From JBAYDV01 sp041672845 (GTDB taxonomy: Bacteria > Bacteroidota > Bacteroidia > Bacteroidales > UBA932): DNA of 64,000 bases. Within the stretch, counting starts at the first letter, position 1; each line of letters begins with the position of its first letter. The position numbers and the translations under genes are program-made. Of the stretch, positions 8,216-15,866 are shown piece by piece. The notes below the pieces were generated by a model. That model was given only the letters and a program-made list of their open reading frames with translations, was not told where the DNA came from and ran no database searches. Where the stretch lies: the NCBI GenBank assembly GCA_041672845.1, contig JBAYYV010000002.1, positions 186,001 to 250,000 of the forward strand, written 5' to 3'.

Positions 8216-9985
8216 TTATTTCTTTTCTGGAATTACAGTCTTCAAGCATAGTTCTTCTTTCTGTAATTCGGAAATATTAGATGGAGCATTTAACATGACA
8301 TCTCTTGCTTGATTATTCTTAGGGAATGCGATGTAATCTCTAATAGTTTCTTGTCCACCAAATAGTGCACAGAATCTATCAAAACCAAATGCTAAACCAC
8401 CATGAGGAGGTGCACCATATTTGAAGGCGTTTATAATAAAACCAAACTGATCTTCAGCTGCCTCTTTAGTAAAACCTAATATTTCAAACATTCTTTCCTG
8501 TATCTTAGCATCATGTATTCTAATAGAACCTCCACCGACTTCTGTGCCATTAAGGACGAAGTCATATGCATTAGCACAAACCTTAGCTTGATCTTCTTGT
8601 TTATCACTATAGAACAAATCGAGATGTTCAAGTTTAGGAGCTGTAAATGGATGATGCATAGCATGGAAACGATTTTCATCTGGTAACCATTCTAGTAAAG
8701 GAAAATCTACTACCCATAATGGAGAATAAACCTTAGGATCTCTATAACCTAATCTTTCTCCCATTTCTATTCTTAAAGTACCTAAAGCTATCTGAGTTTT
8801 ATCTTTGGCGCCAGCCAAAATCAAAATTAAATCACCTTTCTTAGCTTTAAACTTATCAGCAATAACTTTCAAATCTTCTTGACCGTAGAATTTATCTACT
8901 GAAGATTTATAACCATCTTCGTTTACTTTAATATAAACTAAACCATTAGCACCTACCTGTGGACGTTTAACCCAATCAGCAAGTTTATCTAATTGCTTAC
9001 GCGTATAACTAGCACAGCCATCAGCACAAATAGCACCGACATATTCTACACTATCAAATACTTTGAAATTATGACCTTTAACTTCATCATTAATTTCATG
9101 CATCTTCATATCGAAACGAATATCAGGTTTGTCAGAACCATAATATTTCATAGCATCTTGCCAGGTGATTTTAGGAAATCTTTCTGTAAAATCTTTATTT
9201 AAAATATTCTTAAATAATGTCTTAATCAAACCTTCAAAAGTATCTATAACATCATCTCTTTCTACAAATGACATTTCACAATCGATTTGAGTAAATTCAG
9301 GCTGACGGTCAGATCTAAGGTCTTCGTCTCTAAAACATCTAACAATCTGGAAATATTTATCATAACCAGCGATCATTAATAACTGTTTGAAAGTTTGGGG
9401 ACTCTGAGGTAGAGCAAAAAACTGTCCTGGATTCATTCTAGAAGGGACCACATAATCTCTTGCACCTTCTGGTGTAGATTTAATAAGATAAGGAGTTTCT
9501 ATTTCCATAAATCCTTGATTATCTAAATAATTCCTTACTTCATGAGCCATTTTATGTCTAAGCTGTAACGCCTTTTTCAAAGGATTTCTTCTTAAGTCTA
9601 AATAACGATATTTAGCTCTTAATTCTTCACCACCATCAGTTTTATCTTCAATAGTGAAAGGAGGAGTTAATGAAGGATTAAGTACAATAATCGTAGATAT
9701 TTTAATTTCTATATCTCCTGTATCTATTTTAGAATTCTTATTGCTTCTTTCTTCTACAGTTCCTTCTACTTGTATTACAAATTCACGACCTAAATGTTCA
9801 GCTTCTTCATTAAGTTCTTTAGAAGCAGATTCATCTACGACTAACTGTGTTATACCATATCTATCTCTGAGGTCTATGAAACTCATACCCCCCATCTTTC
9901 TGATTTTTTGAACCCAACCGGCAAGCATAACTTTTTTACCTTGATCAGATATTCTTAGTTCTCCACAATTATGTGTTCTATACAT
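8216..9985 (-). CDS. aspS: Aspartyl-tRNA synthetase
   Basis: A class II synthetase that charges tRNA-Asp. The 589-residue length fits the bacterial form. Residues about 1-105 are the OB-fold anticodon-binding domain. The catalytic domain has the ALPQSPQTFKQLLM segment, motif 2 around FRDEDLRSDRQPEFTQID (about 215-232) and motif 3 GLAFGFDRF (about 530-538). The bacterial GAD insertion occupies the middle. Whether it also charges tRNA-Asn cannot be told from this window. It precedes the YqeY-like gene. Confidence 0.96.
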   Translation of the reverse strand: MYRTHNCGELRISDQGKKVMLAGWVQKIRKMGGMSFIDLRDRYGITQLVVDESASKELNEEAEHLGREFVIQVEGTVEERSNKNSKIDTGDIEIKISTIIVLNPSLTPPFTIEDKTDGGEELRAKYRYLDLRRNPLKKALQLRHKMAHEVRNYLDNQGFMEIETPYLIKSTPEGARDYVVPSRMNPGQFFALPQSPQTFKQLLMIAGYDKYFQIVRCFRDEDLRSDRQPEFTQIDCEMSFVERDDVIDTFEGLIKTLFKNILNKDFTERFPKITWQDAMKYYGSDKPDIRFDMKMHEINDEVKGHNFKVFDSVEYVGAICADGCASYTRKQLDKLADWVKRPQVGANGLVYIKVNEDGYKSSVDKFYGQEDLKVIADKFKAKKGDLILILAGAKDKTQIALGTLRIEMGERLGYRDPKVYSPLWVVDFPLLEWLPDENRFHAMHHPFTAPKLEHLDLFYSDKQEDQAKVCANAYDFVLNGTEVGGGSIRIHDAKIQERMFEILGFTKEAAEDQFGFIINAFKYGAPPHGGLAFGFDRFCALFGGQETIRDYIAFPKNNQARDVMLNAPSNISELQKEELCLKTVIPEKK

Positions 9986-10027
9986 TCTATATACTATTTA
10001 TTATTATTTATTATTATTCCAGGTTTA

Positions 10028-12220
10028 TTATTTCGCGTTTTTCAAATAATCATCGAAATACATAGAGATTTTGTTCATCAAATGAACTCTATCTTTACCT
10101 CTAACATTATGAGGATGACGAGGATAAGGGAAATAATCTAACTGAACATTATTCATGACACATTCTCTAACAAAACTTAGACTGTGCTGCCAAACTACCG
10201 TATTATCGATTACCCCTTGGCAAATCAATAGTTTAGATTTTAAATCTTTAGCTTTATTTAATAGACTAACCTTGGCATATCCTTCAGGATTAACTCTAGG
10301 ATCATCCATATATCTTTCACCATACATTATTTCATACCATTTCCAGTCAACAACAGGACCACCTGCTACTGCTACTTTAAAAATTTCTGGATAATTAGTA
10401 GTTAAAGAAATAGTCATAAAACCACCATAACTCCAGCCATGAACACCGACTCTATTTTCATCGACATACGAAAGAGCCATAATCTTCTTAATACCTAAAA
10501 TTTGATCTTCCATTTCTTTCTGACCACATTGTCCATGAATAGCTTTTTCAAATTCAGCGCCTTGATTTTGAGTACCTCTATTATCTTGAACATATACTAC
10601 ATAACCTCTCTGTGCCATATACATTTCCCAATTACGCATGTTCCCTAACCATTTATTCTGAACCATTTGAGAATGAGGGCCTCCATATACATAAATGATT
10701 AAAGGATATTTCTTATTAGGATCGAAGTTAGCAGGTTTTATTAATCTGTAATAGTTAGTAAATCTCTTATCCGCAGAAGGGGTAGAGCCTAATTCTACTT
10801 CACCGTAATTAAATTCTTTAACAGGATTAGGAGCAGTAAATAAAGGTTTAATATCTTTTTTACGATTTCTAGTACCCATTAAAGTAATTACTCTAGGAGT
10901 ATTTACATTAGAATATTTATCGATAAAATATTTGCAATTAGCACTAAGACTGACTGAATGCCATCCTGTTTGTGAAGTAAGTCTATAAACTTTACCTTTT
11001 TCCATATCTACCTTGAAAAGATGAGTTTCTACAGGAGATACTTCAGCAGAAGTATAATATACATATCTATGGTCTTGACCGACATAAGCCACATCAGCAT
11101 CTGTCTTAGTTAATCTTTCTATATTACCGTCTAAGCTACATAAATAAAGATTTTTATATCCATCTCTATTATCAGTTCTATATATAAACTTAGAAGAATT
11201 ATTCTTTAAGAAGATAAGTTTATCTAAGGGTTCTACAAATCTATCGTTTTCTTCTTCTAATAAAGTCTTAACATATTCACCAGTTTCTGCAGAATACATA
11301 TTTAATTTAACATGTTTCTGAGCTCTATTTAATACTTGAATTAAAATATATTTAGAATCTGGAGTCCAAGAGATGTTAGTAAGATATCTTTCATTATCAA
11401 AATCTGTTACCTTACAAAAAACAGTCTTAAAAGTTTTAGGATTATAAATGCCTAAAGTAATATGTTCAGATGGCATACCAGCCATAGGATATTTAATATT
11501 TACTGTTTTAGCTTCTCTAGCAGTTATGTCTAACAATGGAAAATCTCCTACATCAGAATTATCTTTTCTATAATAAGCTAAAAGAGATGCATCTGGAGAC
11601 CAGAATATTCCTTGACTAATTCCAAATTCGTTACGACTTACGGTTTGTCCGTTTACTATATCAGGATTTTCATCACTGGTTACGGCTTGTACTTTATTAT
11701 CTTTATTACAAATAAATAAATTATTATCTATGGTGTATGAAAAATATTGTGTACCGTCAGGAGAAATAGCCGGAGCAAAGTTAAAATTGTCAACAGCCTT
11801 AGGAACTTTTACTGAATAAACTAAATTTTTAGTATTAATATTTATTACATAATATTTATCAGCTGAATAAATATTCATAATATTCTTAGAAGGAAAAGTA
11901 AATCTTGGGAACATTCTAAATTCAGTTCCTAATATTTTATTTACCTCTTCTAATGTCATAAAAGTATATGACTTTTTCTTATCTACATTATATGCTTCAA
12001 GTTTATCAGATTCTATTTTCACATAAACATCTTGATCACCGACCCATTGATAATACTTGTTTTGAGGATAAATATTTCTATTTAACATAGTATCCTCCAT
12101 AGTTAAAATCTTATTTCCTTGATTTTCAGCATTATATGTGCCTATTACTGTTTGTGCTTTCATATTAGAAAAAGGTAATACTAAAACAGTTAATAAAATT
12201 ATATGTAATATTCTATTCAT
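10028..12220 (-). CDS. Dipeptidyl-peptidase IV (S9 family)
   Basis: A secreted or periplasmic serine peptidase that removes X-Pro and X-Ala dipeptides. The 730 residues comprise a signal peptide (about 1-22, ending MKAQ), a beta-propeller domain and a C-terminal alpha/beta-hydrolase domain. The nucleophile is in GWSYGG (Ser near 598), the catalytic Asp in GVIDNTV, and the His in RHPHNV. YGGPHSQMVQN and DNRGTQNQG are typical of the family. Together with the DPP7-type enzyme nearby it suggests reliance on peptides. A TATCTTTG box lies upstream at 12261-12268. Confidence 0.93.
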   Translation of the reverse strand: MNRILHIILLTVLVLPFSNMKAQTVIGTYNAENQGNKILTMEDTMLNRNIYPQNKYYQWVGDQDVYVKIESDKLEAYNVDKKKSYTFMTLEEVNKILGTEFRMFPRFTFPSKNIMNIYSADKYYVININTKNLVYSVKVPKAVDNFNFAPAISPDGTQYFSYTIDNNLFICNKDNKVQAVTSDENPDIVNGQTVSRNEFGISQGIFWSPDASLLAYYRKDNSDVGDFPLLDITAREAKTVNIKYPMAGMPSEHITLGIYNPKTFKTVFCKVTDFDNERYLTNISWTPDSKYILIQVLNRAQKHVKLNMYSAETGEYVKTLLEEENDRFVEPLDKLIFLKNNSSKFIYRTDNRDGYKNLYLCSLDGNIERLTKTDADVAYVGQDHRYVYYTSAEVSPVETHLFKVDMEKGKVYRLTSQTGWHSVSLSANCKYFIDKYSNVNTPRVITLMGTRNRKKDIKPLFTAPNPVKEFNYGEVELGSTPSADKRFTNYYRLIKPANFDPNKKYPLIIYVYGGPHSQMVQNKWLGNMRNWEMYMAQRGYVVYVQDNRGTQNQGAEFEKAIHGQCGQKEMEDQILGIKKIMALSYVDENRVGVHGWSYGGFMTISLTTNYPEIFKVAVAGGPVVDWKWYEIMYGERYMDDPRVNPEGYAKVSLLNKAKDLKSKLLICQGVIDNTVVWQHSLSFVRECVMNNVQLDYFPYPRHPHNVRGKDRVHLMNKISMYFDDYLKNAK

Positions 12221-12260
12221 TGTTGTTTTTAGTTAAATGTTTAACAAATATTTTAACATA

Positions 12261-12268
12261 CAAAGATA
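12261..12268 (-). promoter_or_regulatory. -7 box of the DPP IV gene
   Basis: The minus strand reads TATCTTTG, 41 bp upstream of the ATG. Its -33 region coincides with the terminator hairpin of the preceding gene, and no TTG is found at the usual distance. Confidence 0.4.
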
Positions 12269-12270
12269 TA

Positions 12271-12300
12271 AAAAAAAGGAGGCTATATCCAGCCTCCTTT
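12271..12300 (-). terminator. Rho-independent terminator of the DUF5320-like gene
   Basis: AAAGGAGGCT (12275-12284) pairs perfectly with AGCCTCCTTT (12291-12300) around a 6-nt loop. Leftward transcripts end in a run of seven U (12271-12277). Confidence 0.85.
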
Positions 12301-12351
12301 GTTATATTATTTTTAATCATTATCCCTTATATAAAAGGATTAATACCTAAT

Positions 12352-12645
12352 CTAGAAATTACGACCTTGGCCATTTCCATTTCCATTTCCACGACCTTGT
12401 CCCATTCCTCTTCCAGCACCCATTCCTTGGCCTCTACCTAAACCTCTTCCACCTGCTCTTCTACCAAACATTCTTCCGAAAAAGTTTCTATTTACAGTAT
12501 TAGCTGCTTGAGGGTTGTTAGTGTTATTAGCGTTATTTACGTTATTTAAATTCTGGTTGTTTTGTCCAGGAGTAACACATCCTCCCATACCACGTCCAGT
12601 TACGCTTCCTTGTCCGTTAGGACCTGTTCCATCTCTTCTTGGCAT
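12352..12645 (-). CDS. Small glycine-rich DUF5320-like protein
   Basis: The 97-residue sequence starts MPRRDGTGPNGQGSVTGRG, the hallmark N terminus of DUF5320 proteins, with one Cys in the following GGC. An Asn-rich linker (about 28-52) leads to a C-terminal half made of GRG, GQG and GNG repeats. The function is unknown. From general knowledge such proteins often occur beside Mrp/NifB-type iron-sulfur or metal-cluster ATPases; here mrp is about 5 kb away. The gene has its own terminator and a promoter overlapped by an operator-like dyad, so it looks like a regulated single-gene unit. The similarity is short. Confidence 0.75.
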   Translation of the reverse strand: MPRRDGTGPNGQGSVTGRGMGGCVTPGQNNQNLNNVNNANNTNNPQAANTVNRNFFGRMFGRRAGGRGLGRGQGMGAGRGMGQGRGNGNGNGQGRNF

Positions 12646-12782
12646 AATTATATGTTTTTAAATTTATTAAATATTTTATTTATATCTGTAATAATTATTA
12701 TATAAAACCTCATAATACATATTACTTACTATTTATATCAATAATAATCATTGCTTTAATTCATTGTTCTTATTTACTTCTG

Positions 12783-12813
12783 CAAAGATAATGAACAATA
12801 GTTCATAATGCAA
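12783..12813 (-). promoter_or_regulatory. Promoter of the DUF5320-like gene
   Basis: The minus strand has TTG (12811-12813), a 20-bp spacer and TATCTTTG (12783-12790), a full match to the Bacteroidota consensus. The spacer contains the dyad at 12792-12805, where a bound repressor would block polymerase. Confidence 0.6.
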
Positions 12814-12845
12814 GAAAAAACGTAATTATTTTAAACTATTGTTCA
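12792..12845. promoter_or_regulatory. Two operator-like dyads, TGAAC-N4-GTTCA type
   Basis: TGAACAATAGTTCA (12792-12805) is a dyad with 5-bp arms. Its reverse complement recurs with one mismatch as TAAACTATTGTTCA (12832-12845). The centres are 40 bp apart, close to four helical turns, which suits one repressor binding both sites on the same DNA face. The protein is unknown; a dimeric MarR- or TetR-type regulator would suit the size. Confidence 0.55.
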
Positions 12846-12881
12846 TAATATGCCATATTGTCTGTATATCAGGGCTTTACA

Positions 12882-12906
12882 CTGACATATAGAGACAAAT
12901 TGTCAG
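12882..12906. promoter_or_regulatory. Dyad upstream of the small heat-shock gene
   Basis: CTGACA (12882-12887) is inverted as TGTCAG (12901-12906), and the second half also forms the dyad GACAA-A-TTGTC (12894-12904). It lies about 180 bp upstream of hsp20 and is richer in G+C than its surroundings. It is not a CIRCE element. It could be a heat-shock operator, or belong to either divergent gene. Confidence 0.4.
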
Positions 12907-13084
12907 AAAAGATAACAAAATATTCGAATGGTACATGGTTTGAAGTATCTAATATCGAAACAAGTTAATAGAATTTAGAGAATACAAAAAAAGATATATA
13001 AATCGTAAATCATATAAACTCTAAAGGAAATTAACAGAAAGAAATAAAATATAAATAACAATTTAAAATTTGGAGGATAAAATT

Positions 13085-13513
13085 ATGTTACCATTAATTA
13101 CAAGAAACAACACTTATCAAAACACATTATCTAACTTTTTTGATAACTTCTTAGAGCCTAATACTTATTCTTCTTCAGATGTAAATATCGTAGAGAATGA
13201 CAAAGAGTATAGATTAGAAGTTTGCGCTCCTGGGATCTCTAAAAAAGACTTTAATATTAAATTAGATGACCAAGATCGTATTACCATCAGTTATTCTCAT
13301 AAAGATGAAAAAGAAGATCATAAAGAAAATAATGAAATTTATCTAAAGAAAAGTTTTTCATATGAGGATTTTGAAGAATCATTTTATTTACCTGACAACA
13401 TCTTAGTAAACAAAATCTCTGCTAAAATGAATGATGGAATCTTAAATATAATAATTCCTAAGGATTTGAAAGAACAGAAAAAAATCGAAAACAAAATCAT
13501 CGATATTCAATAA
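13085..13513 (+). CDS. Hsp20/alpha-crystallin small heat-shock protein
   Basis: An ATP-independent holdase chaperone of 142 residues. A short N-terminal region precedes the alpha-crystallin domain (about 30-135), which begins DVNIVENDKEYRLEVCAPGISKKDFN and contains the late strand MNDGILNIIIPKD. The usual C-terminal I-x-I motif is not obvious; the tail ends KIIDIQ. The ATG at 13085 is chosen because a strong GGAGG ribosome-binding site (13072-13076) stands 8 nt before it, which is rare in this window and suggests high translation. A terminator follows. Confidence 0.92.
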   Translation: MLPLITRNNTYQNTLSNFFDNFLEPNTYSSSDVNIVENDKEYRLEVCAPGISKKDFNIKLDDQDRITISYSHKDEKEDHKENNEIYLKKSFSYEDFEESFYLPDNILVNKISAKMNDGILNIIIPKDLKEQKKIENKIIDIQ

Positions 13514-13566
13514 TATAAATAAAATGATTTAACTTTCATAATAAATAAATGATTAGTAATAGGAGA

Positions 13567-13596
13567 AGAAGCGGCATTATTGTCGCTTCTTTTTTT
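13567..13596 (+). terminator. Rho-independent terminator of hsp20
   Basis: AGAAGCGGCA (13567-13576) pairs with TGTCGCTTCT (13581-13590) around TTAT, followed by a T-run to 13596. The last T is also the first base of the -7 box for rsmA. Confidence 0.85.
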
Positions 13597-13603
13597 ATAT
13601 TTG
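13596..13603 (+). promoter_or_regulatory. -7 box abutting rsmA
   Basis: TATATTTG fits TAnnTTTG and ends 4 nt before the rsmA ATG, immediately after the hsp20 terminator. The predicted transcript start would be at or next to the start codon, implying little or no leader. Confidence 0.45.
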
Positions 13604-13607
13604 TATT

Positions 13608-14513
13608 ATGTATGTAAGAGCAAAGAAAGCACTTGGTCAGCATTTTCTCAAAGATGAGGGAATAGCATCCAAAATAGTAGAAAGTTTAATTACTAAAGAA
13701 AATGAAAATTCAGATAAGGACTATCATAATGATAATCAGAATAATGAACTAAAAAATACTATTACTGATGTACTAGAAATAGGTCCTGGTACAGGTGTAT
13801 TAACTAAATATCTCTTAGAGAGATCTGATATTAAACTAAAAGTCGTAGAATTAGATTCTGAATCTGTAAAATATTTAAGACAAAATTATCCTATATTAAG
13901 TCCTTATATTCTTCAAACCAACTTCTTAAAAATGAAATTGGAAAAATTCTTTCCTGGCAATTTTATGATAATCGGTAACTTCCCTTACAATATTTCTTCA
14001 CAGATTTTCTTTAAGATTTTAGATTATAAAGATAACGTACCTCAGATAGTTTGTATGTTACAGAAAGAAGTAGCTGAAAGAATAGCTTCCGCTCCTAAAT
14101 CTAAAGCATACGGTATTTTATCAGTCTTACTACAGGCTTGGTATAATATAGAATATTTATTCACCGTAGATAGTTCGGTATTTTTACCACCTCCAAAAGT
14201 ACAATCAGCTGTTATACGATTAAAAAGAAATACTAGAACATCCTTAAACTGTGATGCCGATCTTTTTAAAGCCGTCATAAAAACTTGTTTTAATCTTAGA
14301 CGTAAGACCATCAGAAATTCCATCAAACCTCTCATCCTGAAAAATCAAGCCAATGATATCCCCAATATATCTATCCTAGATGAGTCATGTTTCGAATTCA
14401 CTTTCGAAAAAAAAGTTGGACATCCTGAAACTCGCAATCTTTTAGACATGCGTCCAGAGCAGCTCTCAGTAGAAGATTTTATTCTATTTACTCAAAAACT
14501 TTCTACTAAATAG
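13608..14513 (+). CDS. rsmA: 16S rRNA dimethyladenosine transferase
   Basis: RsmA (KsgA) dimethylates two adjacent adenines in the 3' hairpin of 16S rRNA late in small-subunit assembly. The start region AKKALGQHFLKDEGIASKIV is diagnostic. The SAM-binding motif is LEIGPGTG (about 55-62), and the catalytic NFPYNIS motif is near residue 123. An Asn/Asp/Glu-rich stretch of some 20 residues (about 31-52) is inserted just before the SAM motif, where homologues have a short loop. The length of 301 is slightly above the usual 260-280. Confidence 0.95.
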   Translation: MYVRAKKALGQHFLKDEGIASKIVESLITKENENSDKDYHNDNQNNELKNTITDVLEIGPGTGVLTKYLLERSDIKLKVVELDSESVKYLRQNYPILSPYILQTNFLKMKLEKFFPGNFMIIGNFPYNISSQIFFKILDYKDNVPQIVCMLQKEVAERIASAPKSKAYGILSVLLQAWYNIEYLFTVDSSVFLPPPKVQSAVIRLKRNTRTSLNCDADLFKAVIKTCFNLRRKTIRNSIKPLILKNQANDIPNISILDESCFEFTFEKKVGHPETRNLLDMRPEQLSVEDFILFTQKLSTK

Positions 14514-14561
14514 TCAGAATTTGCGCAGGCTAAATAAGTCATATTACCATCCACCAAAAAT

Positions 14562-15866
14562 TTAGGCCATTGCTATTATTGGGTCTAATCTACAAGCATA
14601 TCTTGCAGGGACTATTCCTGAAAGAATTCCTATAATAAATGATACGATTAAACCCGTTAATATATTAACTAGTGAAACTGTAAATGGGAAATCAGATACC
14701 CAGGTTATTAAAAATGATAAAAGATAAACTAGACTAATAGCGAATATTCCTCCTAAAACAGAAATGATAGCTGATTCTACTAAATATTGTATCATTATAT
14801 CTTTAGACTTAGCTCCAATAGCTTTTTGAACACCTATTTGCTGGCGACGTTCACTAACAGATACAAACATAATATTAGCTATTCCGAAACCTCCTATTAT
14901 TAAAGAAAAAGCAGCTATTATCCATCCTGCTAGATTAATTTTCTTAAATATATTTGAAAGTTTATCTAATAATATAGACATTTGGTTAATAGAAAAATTA
15001 TCTTCTTGTATAGGATTGAGAAGCCTTTTCTGTCTCATCATAAGTTTTATTTGAGAAATAAATTCTTCGTCAGAAACAGAACAAACAGCAGAACCGACTT
15101 TCGTGTTTTCTTGTGTAAGCGGTTTGACCATTATCATCCCTGACTTTTTCTTTATAGGAAAGACTTTTTTACCATATTTATATGGAATAATCAAAGTGCG
15201 ATCTACATCTACAATAGATGTTATACTTTCACCTTTTCCTTTTATTATACCTACTACAGATACCTTTTCATTATTAATTCGAATATTGTATTTTCCTGGA
15301 AAAAATGAAGAACTTCCAGTAGAAGTAGTCTTTCCGACTAATAAATCTTCTTCTAATAATGATTTTGCTATTTTATCACCAAGAACTACCACAGAAGAAC
15401 CTGTCTTATATTCATAAGAATTTATAGCTCTACCGTATGCATATTTAATATCTAAAAAATCATCTATCCCTCGAGTACTAGCAAAAACAGTCGAGCCTTG
15501 ATAAATACTAGAATTATAAATAATCTTGGGATTGAAAATAGAAGTATATACTATATCTTTAGCACATATAAGATTTTTATTCAAATATTTAAAATCCGCA
15601 TATGATACTATGGGTCTTTTAATAATATCTTCTATTTTAATATTTTGAATGTTATTCCATGGTATTTTCTGAACATAAACAGTAGAAACTCCGAAAGAAT
15701 TCAATCCTTTGTTTACACTTCGTTTCATAGTATCTACAGCCGATAAAATAGTGACTATAGAAAAAATACCTATCATCACCGCTGATAATGATAGTATGGT
15801 TCTAAACTTATCTCTTCTAAATGAGTAAATAGTGAAATTTACAGCTTCTTTAATTATTCTTCTCAT
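14562..15866 (-). CDS. ABC transporter permease of the FtsX/MacB type
   Basis: A 434-residue inner-membrane protein with one N-terminal transmembrane segment (about 22-45), a large extracytoplasmic MacB-core-like domain (about 50-300) and three C-terminal segments (about 310-430). The stretch NIMFVSVSERRQQIGVQKAIGAKSKDI is the conserved FtsX cytoplasmic coupling region. It is the channel-side partner of an ATPase, but no ATP-binding gene is adjacent. Its start overlaps the end of mutS by 17 bp, so the two are translationally close. The substrate is unknown; MacB-like machines move lipoproteins, peptides or drugs. Confidence 0.87.
   Translation of the reverse strand: MRRIIKEAVNFTIYSFRRDKFRTILSLSAVMIGIFSIVTILSAVDTMKRSVNKGLNSFGVSTVYVQKIPWNNIQNIKIEDIIKRPIVSYADFKYLNKNLICAKDIVYTSIFNPKIIYNSSIYQGSTVFASTRGIDDFLDIKYAYGRAINSYEYKTGSSVVVLGDKIAKSLLEEDLLVGKTTSTGSSSFFPGKYNIRINNEKVSVVGIIKGKGESITSIVDVDRTLIIPYKYGKKVFPIKKKSGMIMVKPLTQENTKVGSAVCSVSDEEFISQIKLMMRQKRLLNPIQEDNFSINQMSILLDKLSNIFKKINLAGWIIAAFSLIIGGFGIANIMFVSVSERRQQIGVQKAIGAKSKDIMIQYLVESAIISVLGGIFAISLVYLLSFLITWVSDFPFTVSLVNILTGLIVSFIIGILSGIVPARYACRLDPIIAMA

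Noticed and set aside
12352..12500. Tandem-looking GGAAATGG-type repeats, considered as a CRISPR or minisatellite
   Set aside because: They are codon-level repeats encoding Gly-Asn/Gly-Gln/Gly-Arg in the DUF5320-like tail, with no spacer structure.
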